Positions 1 to 7,208 of a stretch of DNA of 14,807 nucleotides are shown here, one piece after another. The stretch's first letter is position 1, and each line of letters starts with the position of its first letter. The notes below the pieces were generated by a model that searched no databases, had not been told where the DNA came from, and saw nothing but the letters and a program-made list of their open reading frames with translations. This DNA comes from Sphingomonas sp. (GTDB lineage Bacteria; Pseudomonadota; Alphaproteobacteria; Sphingomonadales; Sphingomonadaceae). The position numbers and the translations under genes are program-made. The stretch is from the NCBI GenBank assembly GCA_030824725.1, contig JAPJRE010000060.1, positions 1 through 14,807 of the forward strand, given 5' to 3'.

Positions 1-1535
1 ATCTTGCCTGGCGGATGTTCCGCGACGCGGGGTATGACCGCGTCGCGGACGATCCTGCCGTGCTCAGCCTTCGGGGCAGGCTTCTGAAGGACGAGGCGCT
101 GCTGCTCGCCGGCGACGCCCGGCGGCAGCATGCCCGCGAAGCGGCCGCGGCCTATGGCGCGGCGGCACAGCTGGCACCGGCCCCCTATCCGCTCATCAAC
201 GCGGCGACGCTCGCGCTGATCGCCGGCGACACGGCGGGCAGCCGGGCGCTCGCCGCGGATGTGCAGGAGCTGCTGCAGGCGGGCGTTCCGGACGAGACGC
301 CCTATTGGCTCGGCGCGACCGAGGCCGAGGCATTGCTGCTCGCGGGCAAGCGCGATGCGGCGGAGCAGGCGCTGGCCAAGGCGATCGCGGCGGCGCCGCG
401 GGCGTGGGAAGATCACGCCTCCACCTTGCGCCAGTTCGGCGTGATCCTGGCCGAGCAGGGGGCATCGGCCGACTGGCTCGATTCCTATCGTCCACCCCGC
501 AGCCTGCACTTCGCCGGCCATATGCGCCTGCCCGAGGAGGTGACGGCGCTTTCCGAGGCGATCGACACGCTGCTCGCCGAGGAGCGGGTGGGTTTCGGCT
601 ATGGTGCGCTTGCAGCGGGCGCCGACCTGCTGATCGCCGAGCGCCTGATCGCGCGTGATGCCGAGCTCCACGTCGTGCTCCCCGGCAATGTCGCGGCCTT
701 TGTCGATCGATCGGTGCGGCCGCACGGCGAAAGCTGGGTGGCGCGGTTCGAGGCGGCGCTGGGCGAGGCGGCGAGCGTGCAGGAAATGGGCGAGGCGAGC
801 CCGGCGGCGTTCGCGCCGTCGATCCGGCTCGCCGATCTCGTCGCGATGGGGCGGGCGGCGATGCATGCCGGGGTGCTGCAATCCGAAGCGGTCCAGTTGC
901 TGCTCGGCCCCGGCTCGGTCGACGAGGTGGGGCAAAGCGCCAATGCCGGGGGGATCTGGCGCAGGGCGGGAAGGCGCCAGCACCTGCTGCCGCTGCGCGC
1001 GCCCTCGGGGCCGCTGGGTGCCGAACGCGCCGCGCCGCAGATCGTCGCCGTCCTCGCCGTCGACCTGTTCGGTTCCGACGCCGAAGATTTCGTCGCGCTC
1101 GATCGCGATGTCGCGGGCCGGTTGCCCGCCTTGCGGCAGGCGCTGTCCGCCACCCGCACGCTGGCGGTCCGCTGGACGGCGCGGCGCCTGCTGGTCGCCT
1201 TCGACGGGGCGCGTGACGCCTATGCGGCGGCGGTCCGGCTTTCGGCGGCGCTGGGCGGCACCGGCCCGTTCCGCCAGGCCCTGCACATCGGCCTCGCTGC
1301 CGAGATCGACGATCCGGTGACGGGGGCGCCGGTGCTGCTGGGCGGCGCGTTCGACGTGGCGGAGCGCATGCTGGGCGTGACCGCGCCGGGCGCCACCTTC
1401 GCCAGCGAGGCCTTTGCCGCCAGCCTCGCCGCCTGCGAGGCTGACGCGGGCCGGGCCGAGCTGGTGGGGGAAATCGCGCTGGTCGGGCAGGCGCCCACCA
1501 CGCTCTACGCGCTGAAGCCCCGCCTCAGACGATGA
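1..1535 (+). CDS. TPR - SLOG-like - degenerate class III cyclase-homology protein (5' partial)
   Basis: The frame is open to the left edge (codons L-A-W-R precede the first ATG at 15), so the true start probably lies outside the window. Numbering from that ATG, residues ~15-155 are Ala/Leu-rich helical repeats of TPR type. Residues ~164-330 resemble a SLOG-type Rossmann nucleotide-binding fold: a strand SLHFAGHM, then the glycine-rich GYGALAAGADLL (about 195-206), then a strand HVVLPG. Residues ~345-500 match a class III adenylate/guanylate cyclase homology domain. The first metal Asp is kept in AVDLFGS (D350). The usual G-D of the second metal site is T388-A389, and the Asn of the usual VNxAxR helix is Asp (FDVAERM), so catalysis is doubtful. 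No signal peptide or membrane segment is visible, so a cytoplasmic protein is likely. TPR-SLOG-cyclase architectures are known in predicted nucleotide-signalling and conflict proteins; the role here is inference. The 3' end overlaps the convergent Crp/Fnr gene by 11 bp. Confidence 0.75.
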   Translation, partial: LAWRMFRDAGYDRVADDPAVLSLRGRLLKDEALLLAGDARRQHAREAAAAYGAAAQLAPAPYPLINAATLALIAGDTAGSRALAADVQELLQAGVPDETPYWLGATEAEALLLAGKRDAAEQALAKAIAAAPRAWEDHASTLRQFGVILAEQGASADWLDSYRPPRSLHFAGHMRLPEEVTALSEAIDTLLAEERVGFGYGALAAGADLLIAERLIARDAELHVVLPGNVAAFVDRSVRPHGESWVARFEAALGEAASVQEMGEASPAAFAPSIRLADLVAMGRAAMHAGVLQSEAVQLLLGPGSVDEVGQSANAGGIWRRAGRRQHLLPLRAPSGPLGAERAAPQIVAVLAVDLFGSDAEDFVALDRDVAGRLPALRQALSATRTLAVRWTARRLLVAFDGARDAYAAAVRLSAALGGTGPFRQALHIGLAAEIDDPVTGAPVLLGGAFDVAERMLGVTAPGATFASEAFAASLAACEADAGRAELVGEIALVGQAPTTLYALKPRLRR

Positions 1536-2268
1536 GCGCTTCGAGGCGGGCGGGAGCGACGATCTCCAGCCCCTCCTCGTGGCGCTGGACGATCCCGCGC
1601 CGTTCGAGCGCCGACACCGCGCGCGACACGGTTTCGCGCGCGGTCTGCACCCGCAGCGCCAGGTCCGACAGCACCGGCAGGGGGCGGATCCAGCGGCCGT
1701 CCTGCTCGCGGGCCAGCCGCAGCAGCTCGGCATGCACCCGCCCGGTGGCGGAGAGCGTCAGCCGGGCGGAGACGAGATGGCTCAGCGCCGAGAACTGCCG
1801 CACCATCGTGCGGGCGAGCACCACCCCCACACAGGCGTGACGTTCGGCAAGCGCGTAGAACTCGGCAGTGGCGAAGCTGGCGAGGTGGGCGGCGCTCGTC
1901 GCGGTACAGTCGGTGGCCTGCTCGCGGCCGGCATCGACGCCGCCGAAGATGTCGCCCGGGCGATATTCCGCCACCTGCAGCACGCGGCCGTCCAGCGTCA
2001 CCATCGCGGCGCGGACATGGCCCTCCAGCAGCACCAGCACGCGGCTGCTTTGCTCCCCCTGGTGGACGATGGTGGATCCCGGCGGGCAGCGACGGAGCAT
2101 CGCCGCCGAGGCCAGCTCGGCCGCGACCGCTTCGCTGCACGCGAAGAGTTGGGCGAACTGCGTCGCCAGATCGATATCGCTCGCCCCCACACCCCGAGTT
2201 TCGCTGCGAATACTGCAGCGGCACCATGTGGATTGCGGTGCGGCATGGCAAGTCCGTTCCGGATGCAC
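1525..2268 (-). CDS. Crp/Fnr-family transcriptional regulator
   Basis: A 247-residue reading frame with an N-terminal cNMP-binding-like beta-barrel (about residues 50-150, with HQGEQSSRVLVLLEGHV and RPGDIFGG) and a C-terminal winged helix-turn-helix whose recognition helix reads TARETVSRAVSALERRG. That helix carries R-E-T-V-S-R, which combines the Crp-type Arg-Glu with the Fnr-type Glu-x-x-Ser-Arg. The Glu and Arg-Ser that hold the cyclic-nucleotide phosphate in Crp are not present at the expected place after the PGDIFGG turn, and no Fnr-like N-terminal cysteine cluster is seen, so the effector is unknown. The longest start is a GTG at 2268-2266 with no clear ribosome binding site. A second in-frame GTG at 2190-2188 gives 221 residues starting GASDIDLATQF and may be the true start, because the first 26 residues look unlike the family. 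It is divergent from the mannosidase genes and is a plausible regulator of them by position only. Confidence 0.88.
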   Translation of the reverse strand: MHPERTCHAAPQSTWCRCSIRSETRGVGASDIDLATQFAQLFACSEAVAAELASAAMLRRCPPGSTIVHQGEQSSRVLVLLEGHVRAAMVTLDGRVLQVAEYRPGDIFGGVDAGREQATDCTATSAAHLASFATAEFYALAERHACVGVVLARTMVRQFSALSHLVSARLTLSATGRVHAELLRLAREQDGRWIRPLPVLSDLALRVQTARETVSRAVSALERRGIVQRHEEGLEIVAPARLEALIV

Positions 2269-2364
2269 GCGCCCGAATCCGGATGTTTCGGGGCCGTCTG
2301 GGCGGTTCCCGGCGACGCTCCCTGCTTGGAACGGGCGGCGCCACGCCGGAAACGCCGCTGCTTA

Positions 2365-2385
2365 ATTGACAATTTGATTGTCGAT
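2365..2385. promoter_or_regulatory. Operator-like inverted repeat upstream of the mannosidase genes
   Basis: ATTGACAAT-TTG-ATTGTCGAT: arms of nine bases match at eight positions, and the inner six (GACAAT/ATTGTC) match perfectly around a 3-bp spacer. The right arm is shared with a second, overlapping inverted repeat, TGTCG-ATTG-CGACA (2379-2392). The size fits a dimeric DNA-binding protein, but the sequence is not a standard Crp (TGTGA-N6-TCACA) or Fnr (TTGAT-N4-ATCAA) site, so the binding protein is unknown. It overlaps a candidate -35 hexamer, a position that would suit repression. Confidence 0.5.
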
Positions 2386-2463
2386 TGCGACACCGTGGCG
2401 CACGCCCGATGCGGGCAGAGCGAGCGGGTGCGCGGACGGTGTGCGGCACGCGTCGCAGGGGCA

Positions 2464-2475
2464 AGAAGGAGAAGG
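2464..2475 (+). promoter_or_regulatory. Ribosome binding site that fixes the first mannosidase start
   Basis: AGAAGGAGAAGG lies just upstream of the GTG at 2479. It decides the start, because the same frame is open far upstream (from an ATG at 1579) across the antisense regulator gene. The signal peptide begins exactly at this GTG, which supports the choice. Confidence 0.8.
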
Positions 2476-2478
2476 ATC

Positions 2479-4830
2479 GTGTCGAGGGGCAAACCGCGCC
2501 GCGCAGGCGCGCTGCGGTCGATCGTCGGTGCGGCGGCATTGGTCGCCGGCCTGGTTTCAACCCATGGCTGGGCCCAGCCCTCCGATCGCGGCGAGGCGCT
2601 GGTCGATCTGGTGAATCCGCTGATGGGCACCGATTCCACTTATGCGCTGTCCTACGGCAACACCTATCCCGCGGTGGCCGTGCCCTGGGGCATGAACTTC
2701 TGGACGCCGGTCACCGGCAAGCCCGGCAGCGGCTGGGGCTATATGTACCATGACAACAAGATCAACGGCATCAAGCAGACCCACCAGCCCAGCCCGTGGA
2801 TGAACGATTATGCCGCTTTCGCGCTGATGGCGGAGACCGGGCCGGTGCGGATTCGCGAGGCCGAGCGCGCCTCCTGGTACAGCCACAAGGCCGAGGAGAG
2901 CCACCCGTACAGCTACCGCGTCTACCTCGCCGATTATGACGTGACCGCCGAGGTGGCGCCCACCGCGCGCGCCGCGCAGTTCCGCTTCACCTTCCCCAAG
3001 GCCGATGACGCGCACATCGTGCTCGATGCCTTCGCCGGTGGATCGAGCGTCACGATCGATCGCGCGCGCCGCCGGATCAGCGGCTGGGTGCGCAACAACC
3101 ATGGCGGCGTGCCGGGCAATTTCCGCAACTATTTCGTCGCCGAGTTCGACCATGACTTCGCGGTGACGCGCAGCTGGGACGACAATTGGCAGCTGACCGC
3201 CGACATGCAGCGCGAAGGCGATCATGTCGGCGCGGTGGTGAGCTTCGCCACCCGCGCGGGCGAGCAGGTCCATGTGAAGATCGCCTCGTCCTTCATCAGC
3301 CCCGAACAGGCTGAGCGGAACCTTGCCAGCGAGATCGGCGGCGACGGCTTCGAGCAGACCAAGGCCAAGGCCAAGGCGGCGTGGGAGAAGGAGCTCGGCC
3401 GCGTCCGCGTGACCGATCCCGACCTCGACAATCGCCGCACCTTCTATTCGGCGCTCTACCGCATGCTGCAATTCCCGCGCATGTTCTACGAGATCGACGC
3501 GCAAGGGCGGCAGGTGCACTACAGCCCCTATGACGGGCAGGTGCATCCGGGCCCCATGTACACCGACAACGGCTTCTGGGACACGTGGCGCGCGGTCTTC
3601 CCCTGGTTCGCGCTGATGTACCGCGAGCGCGATGCCGAGATCCTGCAGGGGCTGGTCAACACCTACAAGGAAGGCGGCTGGCTGCCCGAATGGGCAAGCC
3701 CGGGATACCGCGACGTGATGATCGGCTCCAACTCGGCGAACCTGATCGCCGATGCGTATCTGAGCGGCGTGCGCGGCTTCGACATCGAACCGCTTTACGA
3801 GGCGATGATCAAGAACGCGACGACCAGCCAGGGACGGCCCCGGGACAAGGAAGGCAAGGTCGTCGAAGCGGTCGGCCGCGAGGGCGTCGAATACTACAAC
3901 CAGCTCGGCTATGTGCCCTATGACGTCGGCATCAACGAGAATGCCGCGCGCACGCTCGAATATGCCACCGCCGATTTCTCGCTGTCGCGCCTCGCCGCGG
4001 CGCTGGGCAAGAAGGACGACGCCCGCCTCTATGCCGAGCGCGCGCAGAACTTCCGCAAGCTCTACGATCCCGAGAGCGGCTGGATGCGCGGCCGCAACAA
4101 GGACGGGTCGTGGGCGACGCCGTTCAATCCGTACAAATGGGGCGATGCTTTCACCGAAGGCAATGCGCTGCATTACAGCTGGTCGGTGATGCAGGACGTG
4201 CAGGGCCTGATCGACCTGATGGGCGGCGACGCCAAGTTCGTCGACCGGCTGGACTCGGTGTTCGCCACCGCCCCGATCTTCGACGACAGCTATTATGGCC
4301 AGGTGATCCACGAGATCCGCGAGATGCAGATCGTCGACATGGGGCAATATGCCCATGGCAACCAGCCGATCCAGCACATGATCTACCTGTACGACTGGGC
4401 CGGCGCGCCATGGAAGACGCAGGCCCATGTCCGCGACGTGATGCGCAAGCTGTATGCCGCGACCCCGGACGGCTATCCGGGCGACGAGGATAACGGCCAG
4501 ACCTCGGCCTGGTACGTCTTCTCGGCGCTCGGCTTCTATCCGGTGACACCGACGGTGGGGCAATATGCGGTCGGCAGCCCGCTGTTCCGCAGCGTCCGGC
4601 TCACCATGCCGGGCGGCAAGGTGCTGACGATCGAGGCGGCGAACAACAGTGCCGAGAATGTCTACATCCAGTCCGCCACCCTGAACGGCCGCGCCTACAC
4701 CAAGCCGTGGCTGTCGCGCGAGGCGCTGCAGGCGGGCGGCACGCTGCGCTTCGTAATGGGGCCGACGCCGAACAAGAATTGGGGCGCGCGCAAGGCCGAT
4801 GCGCCCTTCTCGATGAGCGCGCCGAAATGA
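2479..4830 (+). CDS. Exported GH92-family alpha-mannosidase (Sec signal)
   Basis: A 783-residue protein, the usual length for glycoside hydrolase family 92. These are calcium-dependent, inverting exo-alpha-mannosidases that release mannose from N-glycans or mannans. The GTG start follows a strong ribosome binding site. The N-terminus is a Sec signal peptide: basic MSRGKPRR, a hydrophobic core around residues 12-27, and likely cleavage after GWA (residue 32). The N-terminal beta-domain begins LVNPLMGTDS with NTYPAVAVPWGMNFW. The alpha/alpha-barrel holds the family signatures FTEGNALHYSW (E560, the likely general acid by position), YAHGNQPIQH (626-633) and GDEDNGQTSAWYVFSALGFYP (split: D669 and D671 are likely the base pair of acids, followed by the SAWYVFSALGFYP block). 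GNQP replaces the more common GNEP, and VMQD replaces the common VPHD, so linkage preference may differ from the second copy. Its stop overlaps the start of the next gene (ATGA), which suggests an operon. Linkage specificity cannot be read from sequence alone. Confidence 0.93.
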   Translation: MSRGKPRRAGALRSIVGAAALVAGLVSTHGWAQPSDRGEALVDLVNPLMGTDSTYALSYGNTYPAVAVPWGMNFWTPVTGKPGSGWGYMYHDNKINGIKQTHQPSPWMNDYAAFALMAETGPVRIREAERASWYSHKAEESHPYSYRVYLADYDVTAEVAPTARAAQFRFTFPKADDAHIVLDAFAGGSSVTIDRARRRISGWVRNNHGGVPGNFRNYFVAEFDHDFAVTRSWDDNWQLTADMQREGDHVGAVVSFATRAGEQVHVKIASSFISPEQAERNLASEIGGDGFEQTKAKAKAAWEKELGRVRVTDPDLDNRRTFYSALYRMLQFPRMFYEIDAQGRQVHYSPYDGQVHPGPMYTDNGFWDTWRAVFPWFALMYRERDAEILQGLVNTYKEGGWLPEWASPGYRDVMIGSNSANLIADAYLSGVRGFDIEPLYEAMIKNATTSQGRPRDKEGKVVEAVGREGVEYYNQLGYVPYDVGINENAARTLEYATADFSLSRLAAALGKKDDARLYAERAQNFRKLYDPESGWMRGRNKDGSWATPFNPYKWGDAFTEGNALHYSWSVMQDVQGLIDLMGGDAKFVDRLDSVFATAPIFDDSYYGQVIHEIREMQIVDMGQYAHGNQPIQHMIYLYDWAGAPWKTQAHVRDVMRKLYAATPDGYPGDEDNGQTSAWYVFSALGFYPVTPTVGQYAVGSPLFRSVRLTMPGGKVLTIEAANNSAENVYIQSATLNGRAYTKPWLSREALQAGGTLRFVMGPTPNKNWGARKADAPFSMSAPK

Positions 4831-7175
4831 GCGCGCAGGACCTGAACAGGAGAAGGATCATCACCACCCGTCGTCAATTGCTGCTGGGCAGCGGTACCGC
4901 CGCGATCGCGGCGGCGCTGCCACGCACCGCCTGGTCCGCCGCCTTCGAGGCTGCGCGGCCCGATCTGTTCATCGGCACCGGCGGGCATGGCCATACCTTC
5001 CCGGGACCGGCGCTGCCCTTCGGCATGGTCCAGCTGGGGCCGGATACCGACAATAGCCGCTGGGATGCCTGTTCGGGCTATCACAAGGACGATGCGACGA
5101 TCATGGGCTTCTCCCATACGCATCTGTCTGGCACCGGCATCGGCGATATGCTCGACGTGCTGGTGGTGCCCAGCCGCGGGCCGCTCAAGCTCACGCCGGG
5201 CACGCTGGAAAAGCCCGAGGGCAGCTATCGCCAGCGCTACTCGGACGAGCATGCCGAGCCCGGCTATTACCGCGTCCGACTGGAATCGGGCGTGCTCGCC
5301 GAGCTGACCGTCACCGAGCGTACCGGCCAGCATCGCTACACCTTCCCTAAGGGCGAGGGGCATATCCTGATCGATTTCGCCCATGCGATCATCGACAGTT
5401 GGGACAAGGGCACGCTGGTCGAGGACGCCGCGCTGGCGCTCGCGCCGGATGGGCTGCTCACCGGCAGCCGCAAGGTCAATCGCTGGGCCAAGGGGCGGCA
5501 CATCCACTTCGCCCTGCAGCTGTCGCGCAAGCCGAGCCGCGTGCAGTTCTTCGGCGATGACGACGTGCCCGCGCCGGCCGGCGCGACCGGCGTCACCGGC
5601 AAGCGGCTGAAGGTCGCCTTCTTCTTCGACGATGCGGGCGCCGTGCCGATCGAGATCAAGACCGGCATCTCGGCGGTTGACGTCGCGGGCGCCAAGGCGG
5701 CGCTCGCGGCCGAAGCGCCGGGCTGGGCGTTCGACGCGACCCGCGCGGCGGCGGCGCGGACCTGGTCGCGCGAACTCGACTGCATCCGCGTCGAGGGCGG
5801 CACGCCCGCGCATCGCACCATCATGGCGAGCGCGCTCTACCATGCCTCGCTGTCGCCGACACTCTTCACCGATCGCGACGGCCGCTATGTCGGCCTCGAC
5901 CGGCAGGTCCACCAGGCGCCGGCCGACGCGCCCGCCTACAGCACCTATTCGCTGTGGGACACGTACCGCGCGCTGCACCCGCTGCTCACGCTGATCCGCC
6001 CGGACATGGCGGCGCGCTTTACCCAGGACCTTGTCCGCCAGACCCAGCAGAGCCCCTATGGCCCGCCGGTCTGGCCGCTCCAGGGCGTCGAGACCGCGTG
6101 CATGATCGGCTGGCACGCCGTGTCGGTGCTCGCCGAGGCGCGCAACAAGGGCATCCAGGCCGATTATGCCGCCGCCTGGCCCAAGATCCGCGCGCGTGCC
6201 TTCGACCGGACCTTCCCGGACATCGACAGCACGCTGGGCCGCGGCTTCTACTACGACCTCGGCTATGTGCCGGCCGACAAGATCTGGGAATCGGTCAGCC
6301 GCACCCAGGAATATGCCTATGACGATTGGGCGATGGCGGTGCTCGCCGAAGCGGCCGGCGCGCACGACGATGCGGTCGCGCTGCGCAAGCGCGCGCAGAA
6401 CTATCGCAACGTGATCAGCACCGAGATCGGCTTTGCACGGCCCCGCTTTTCCGACGGCAGCTGGTGGAAGGACTATGATCCGATCCAGCTCGGCCACAAC
6501 CCCGACAAGCAGCGCGACTATACCGAGGCCAATGGCTGGCAGGCCACCTTCCTCAACCAGCACGACGTCTACGGCCTGATCGACCTGTTCGGCGGCGACC
6601 AGAAGTTCGAGGCCAGGCTCGACGCGCTGTTCACCGCGCCCTCGACGCTGCCCAAGAACGCGCCGCCGGACATCTCGGGCCTGGTCGGCCAATATGCCCA
6701 TGGCAACGAGCCCAACCAGCACGTCGCCTATCTCTATGCCTATGCCGGCGCGCCGTGGAAGACGCAGGCGATGGTGCGCCGCCTGTGCAATGAGATGTAC
6801 AAGGCCGATCCGGACGGCGTGATCGGCAATGACGATTGCGGCCAGACCAGCGCCTGGTTCATTCTCAGCGCGCTCGGCTTCTATCCGGTGGATCCGGTGA
6901 GCGGCGTCTATGTGTTCGGCTCGCCGCTGTTCGATCGCGCCGAGATGCAGCTGGGCGGGGGCCGGACCCTTCGGATCCGCGCGATCGGCAACGCGCCGGA
7001 CCGGCCCTATGTCCAATCGGTGACCTGGAACGGCAAGCCTTGGACCCGCAACTGGATCGGCCATGCCGATCTGGCACAGGGCGGCGAACTGGTCTTCACC
7101 ATGGGCGCCAAGCCATCTGCGTTCGGCACCGCCAAGGCCGACCGTCCTCCCTCTTATGGGCGACTGTCCGCCTGA
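4827..7175 (+). CDS. Exported GH92-family alpha-mannosidase (Tat signal)
   Basis: A 782-residue GH92 paralogue of the preceding gene with only partial similarity to it. The N-terminus carries a twin-arginine signal, TTRRQLLLGSG (R15-R16), followed by a hydrophobic Ala-rich stretch and a likely cleavage near AWSA (35-38), so it should be exported folded. The N-terminal domain has the family block GTGGHGHTFPGPALPFGM and the GFSHTHLSGTGIGD motif. Later motifs are YTEANGWQ (E567, the likely general acid by position), HGNEPNQH (625-632) and GNDDCGQTSAW (N668, D669, D670). I chose the ATG at 4827, which overlaps the previous stop as ATGA and allows translational coupling, but it lacks a clear Shine-Dalgarno. 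A strong one (AGGAGAAGG, 4848-4856) sits just before in-frame ATC codons at 4857 and 4860, so a rare AUC start is possible. Linkage preference is unknown. A hairpin terminator follows 8 bp after the stop. Confidence 0.92.
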   Translation: MSAQDLNRRRIITTRRQLLLGSGTAAIAAALPRTAWSAAFEAARPDLFIGTGGHGHTFPGPALPFGMVQLGPDTDNSRWDACSGYHKDDATIMGFSHTHLSGTGIGDMLDVLVVPSRGPLKLTPGTLEKPEGSYRQRYSDEHAEPGYYRVRLESGVLAELTVTERTGQHRYTFPKGEGHILIDFAHAIIDSWDKGTLVEDAALALAPDGLLTGSRKVNRWAKGRHIHFALQLSRKPSRVQFFGDDDVPAPAGATGVTGKRLKVAFFFDDAGAVPIEIKTGISAVDVAGAKAALAAEAPGWAFDATRAAAARTWSRELDCIRVEGGTPAHRTIMASALYHASLSPTLFTDRDGRYVGLDRQVHQAPADAPAYSTYSLWDTYRALHPLLTLIRPDMAARFTQDLVRQTQQSPYGPPVWPLQGVETACMIGWHAVSVLAEARNKGIQADYAAAWPKIRARAFDRTFPDIDSTLGRGFYYDLGYVPADKIWESVSRTQEYAYDDWAMAVLAEAAGAHDDAVALRKRAQNYRNVISTEIGFARPRFSDGSWWKDYDPIQLGHNPDKQRDYTEANGWQATFLNQHDVYGLIDLFGGDQKFEARLDALFTAPSTLPKNAPPDISGLVGQYAHGNEPNQHVAYLYAYAGAPWKTQAMVRRLCNEMYKADPDGVIGNDDCGQTSAWFILSALGFYPVDPVSGVYVFGSPLFDRAEMQLGGGRTLRIRAIGNAPDRPYVQSVTWNGKPWTRNWIGHADLAQGGELVFTMGAKPSAFGTAKADRPPSYGRLSA
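4848..4859 (+). promoter_or_regulatory. Internal Shine-Dalgarno near the start of the second mannosidase
   Basis: AGGAGAAGGATC is identical over 12 bases to the site directly before the GTG start of the first mannosidase (2467-2478). In the first gene a GTG follows; here the aligned codon is ATC at 4860. Either translation starts at that ATC, or the site is a leftover or a pause site inside the ATG-started frame. Confidence 0.45.
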
Positions 7176-7183
7176 ACCGACGA

Positions 7184-7208
7184 TGCGGGGAGCTCGGGGC
7201 TCCCCGCA
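7184..7208 (+). terminator. Hairpin terminator after the mannosidase pair
   Basis: TGCGGGGAGC (7184-7193) pairs perfectly with GCTCCCCGCA (7199-7208) around a 5-base loop, giving a 10-bp GC-rich stem. It starts 8 bases after the stop codon. Only a short T run follows (ATCGTTT), so termination may be partial. Confidence 0.7.

Larger units (their letters stand above)
2269..2478. promoter_or_regulatory. Divergent intergenic region between regulator and mannosidase genes
   Basis: About 210 bp lie between the longest regulator start and the first mannosidase start. The middle is locally AT-rich (2361-2387) and carries a 21-bp inverted repeat that overlaps a TTGACA hexamer at 2366-2371, a candidate -35 box for the mannosidase direction. 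I see no convincing -10 hexamer at the expected 16-18 bp spacing. The rest is GC-rich with no small gene that has a ribosome binding site. Calling it a promoter rests on position and on the repeat. Confidence 0.5.

Noticed and set aside
2365..2385. Reading the inverted repeat as a Crp or Fnr binding site
   Set aside because: Half-site sequence and spacing do not match TGTGA-N6-TCACA or TTGAT-N4-ATCAA; kept only as an operator of unknown partner.
1579..2478. In-frame extension of the first mannosidase frame up to an ATG at 1579
   Set aside because: It runs antisense through the regulator gene, has no ribosome binding site, and would bury the Sec signal peptide that begins at the GTG at 2479.
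2557..4563. 668-codon reading frame on the - strand, antisense to the first mannosidase
   Set aside because: It is a shadow typical of GC-rich genes: low-complexity, His/Val/Arg/Ala-rich, with no motif, while the opposite strand encodes a clear GH92 enzyme.
4695..7064. 789-codon reading frame on the - strand, antisense to the second mannosidase
   Set aside because: Same kind of shadow; no recognisable domain, and it crosses the junction of two real genes.
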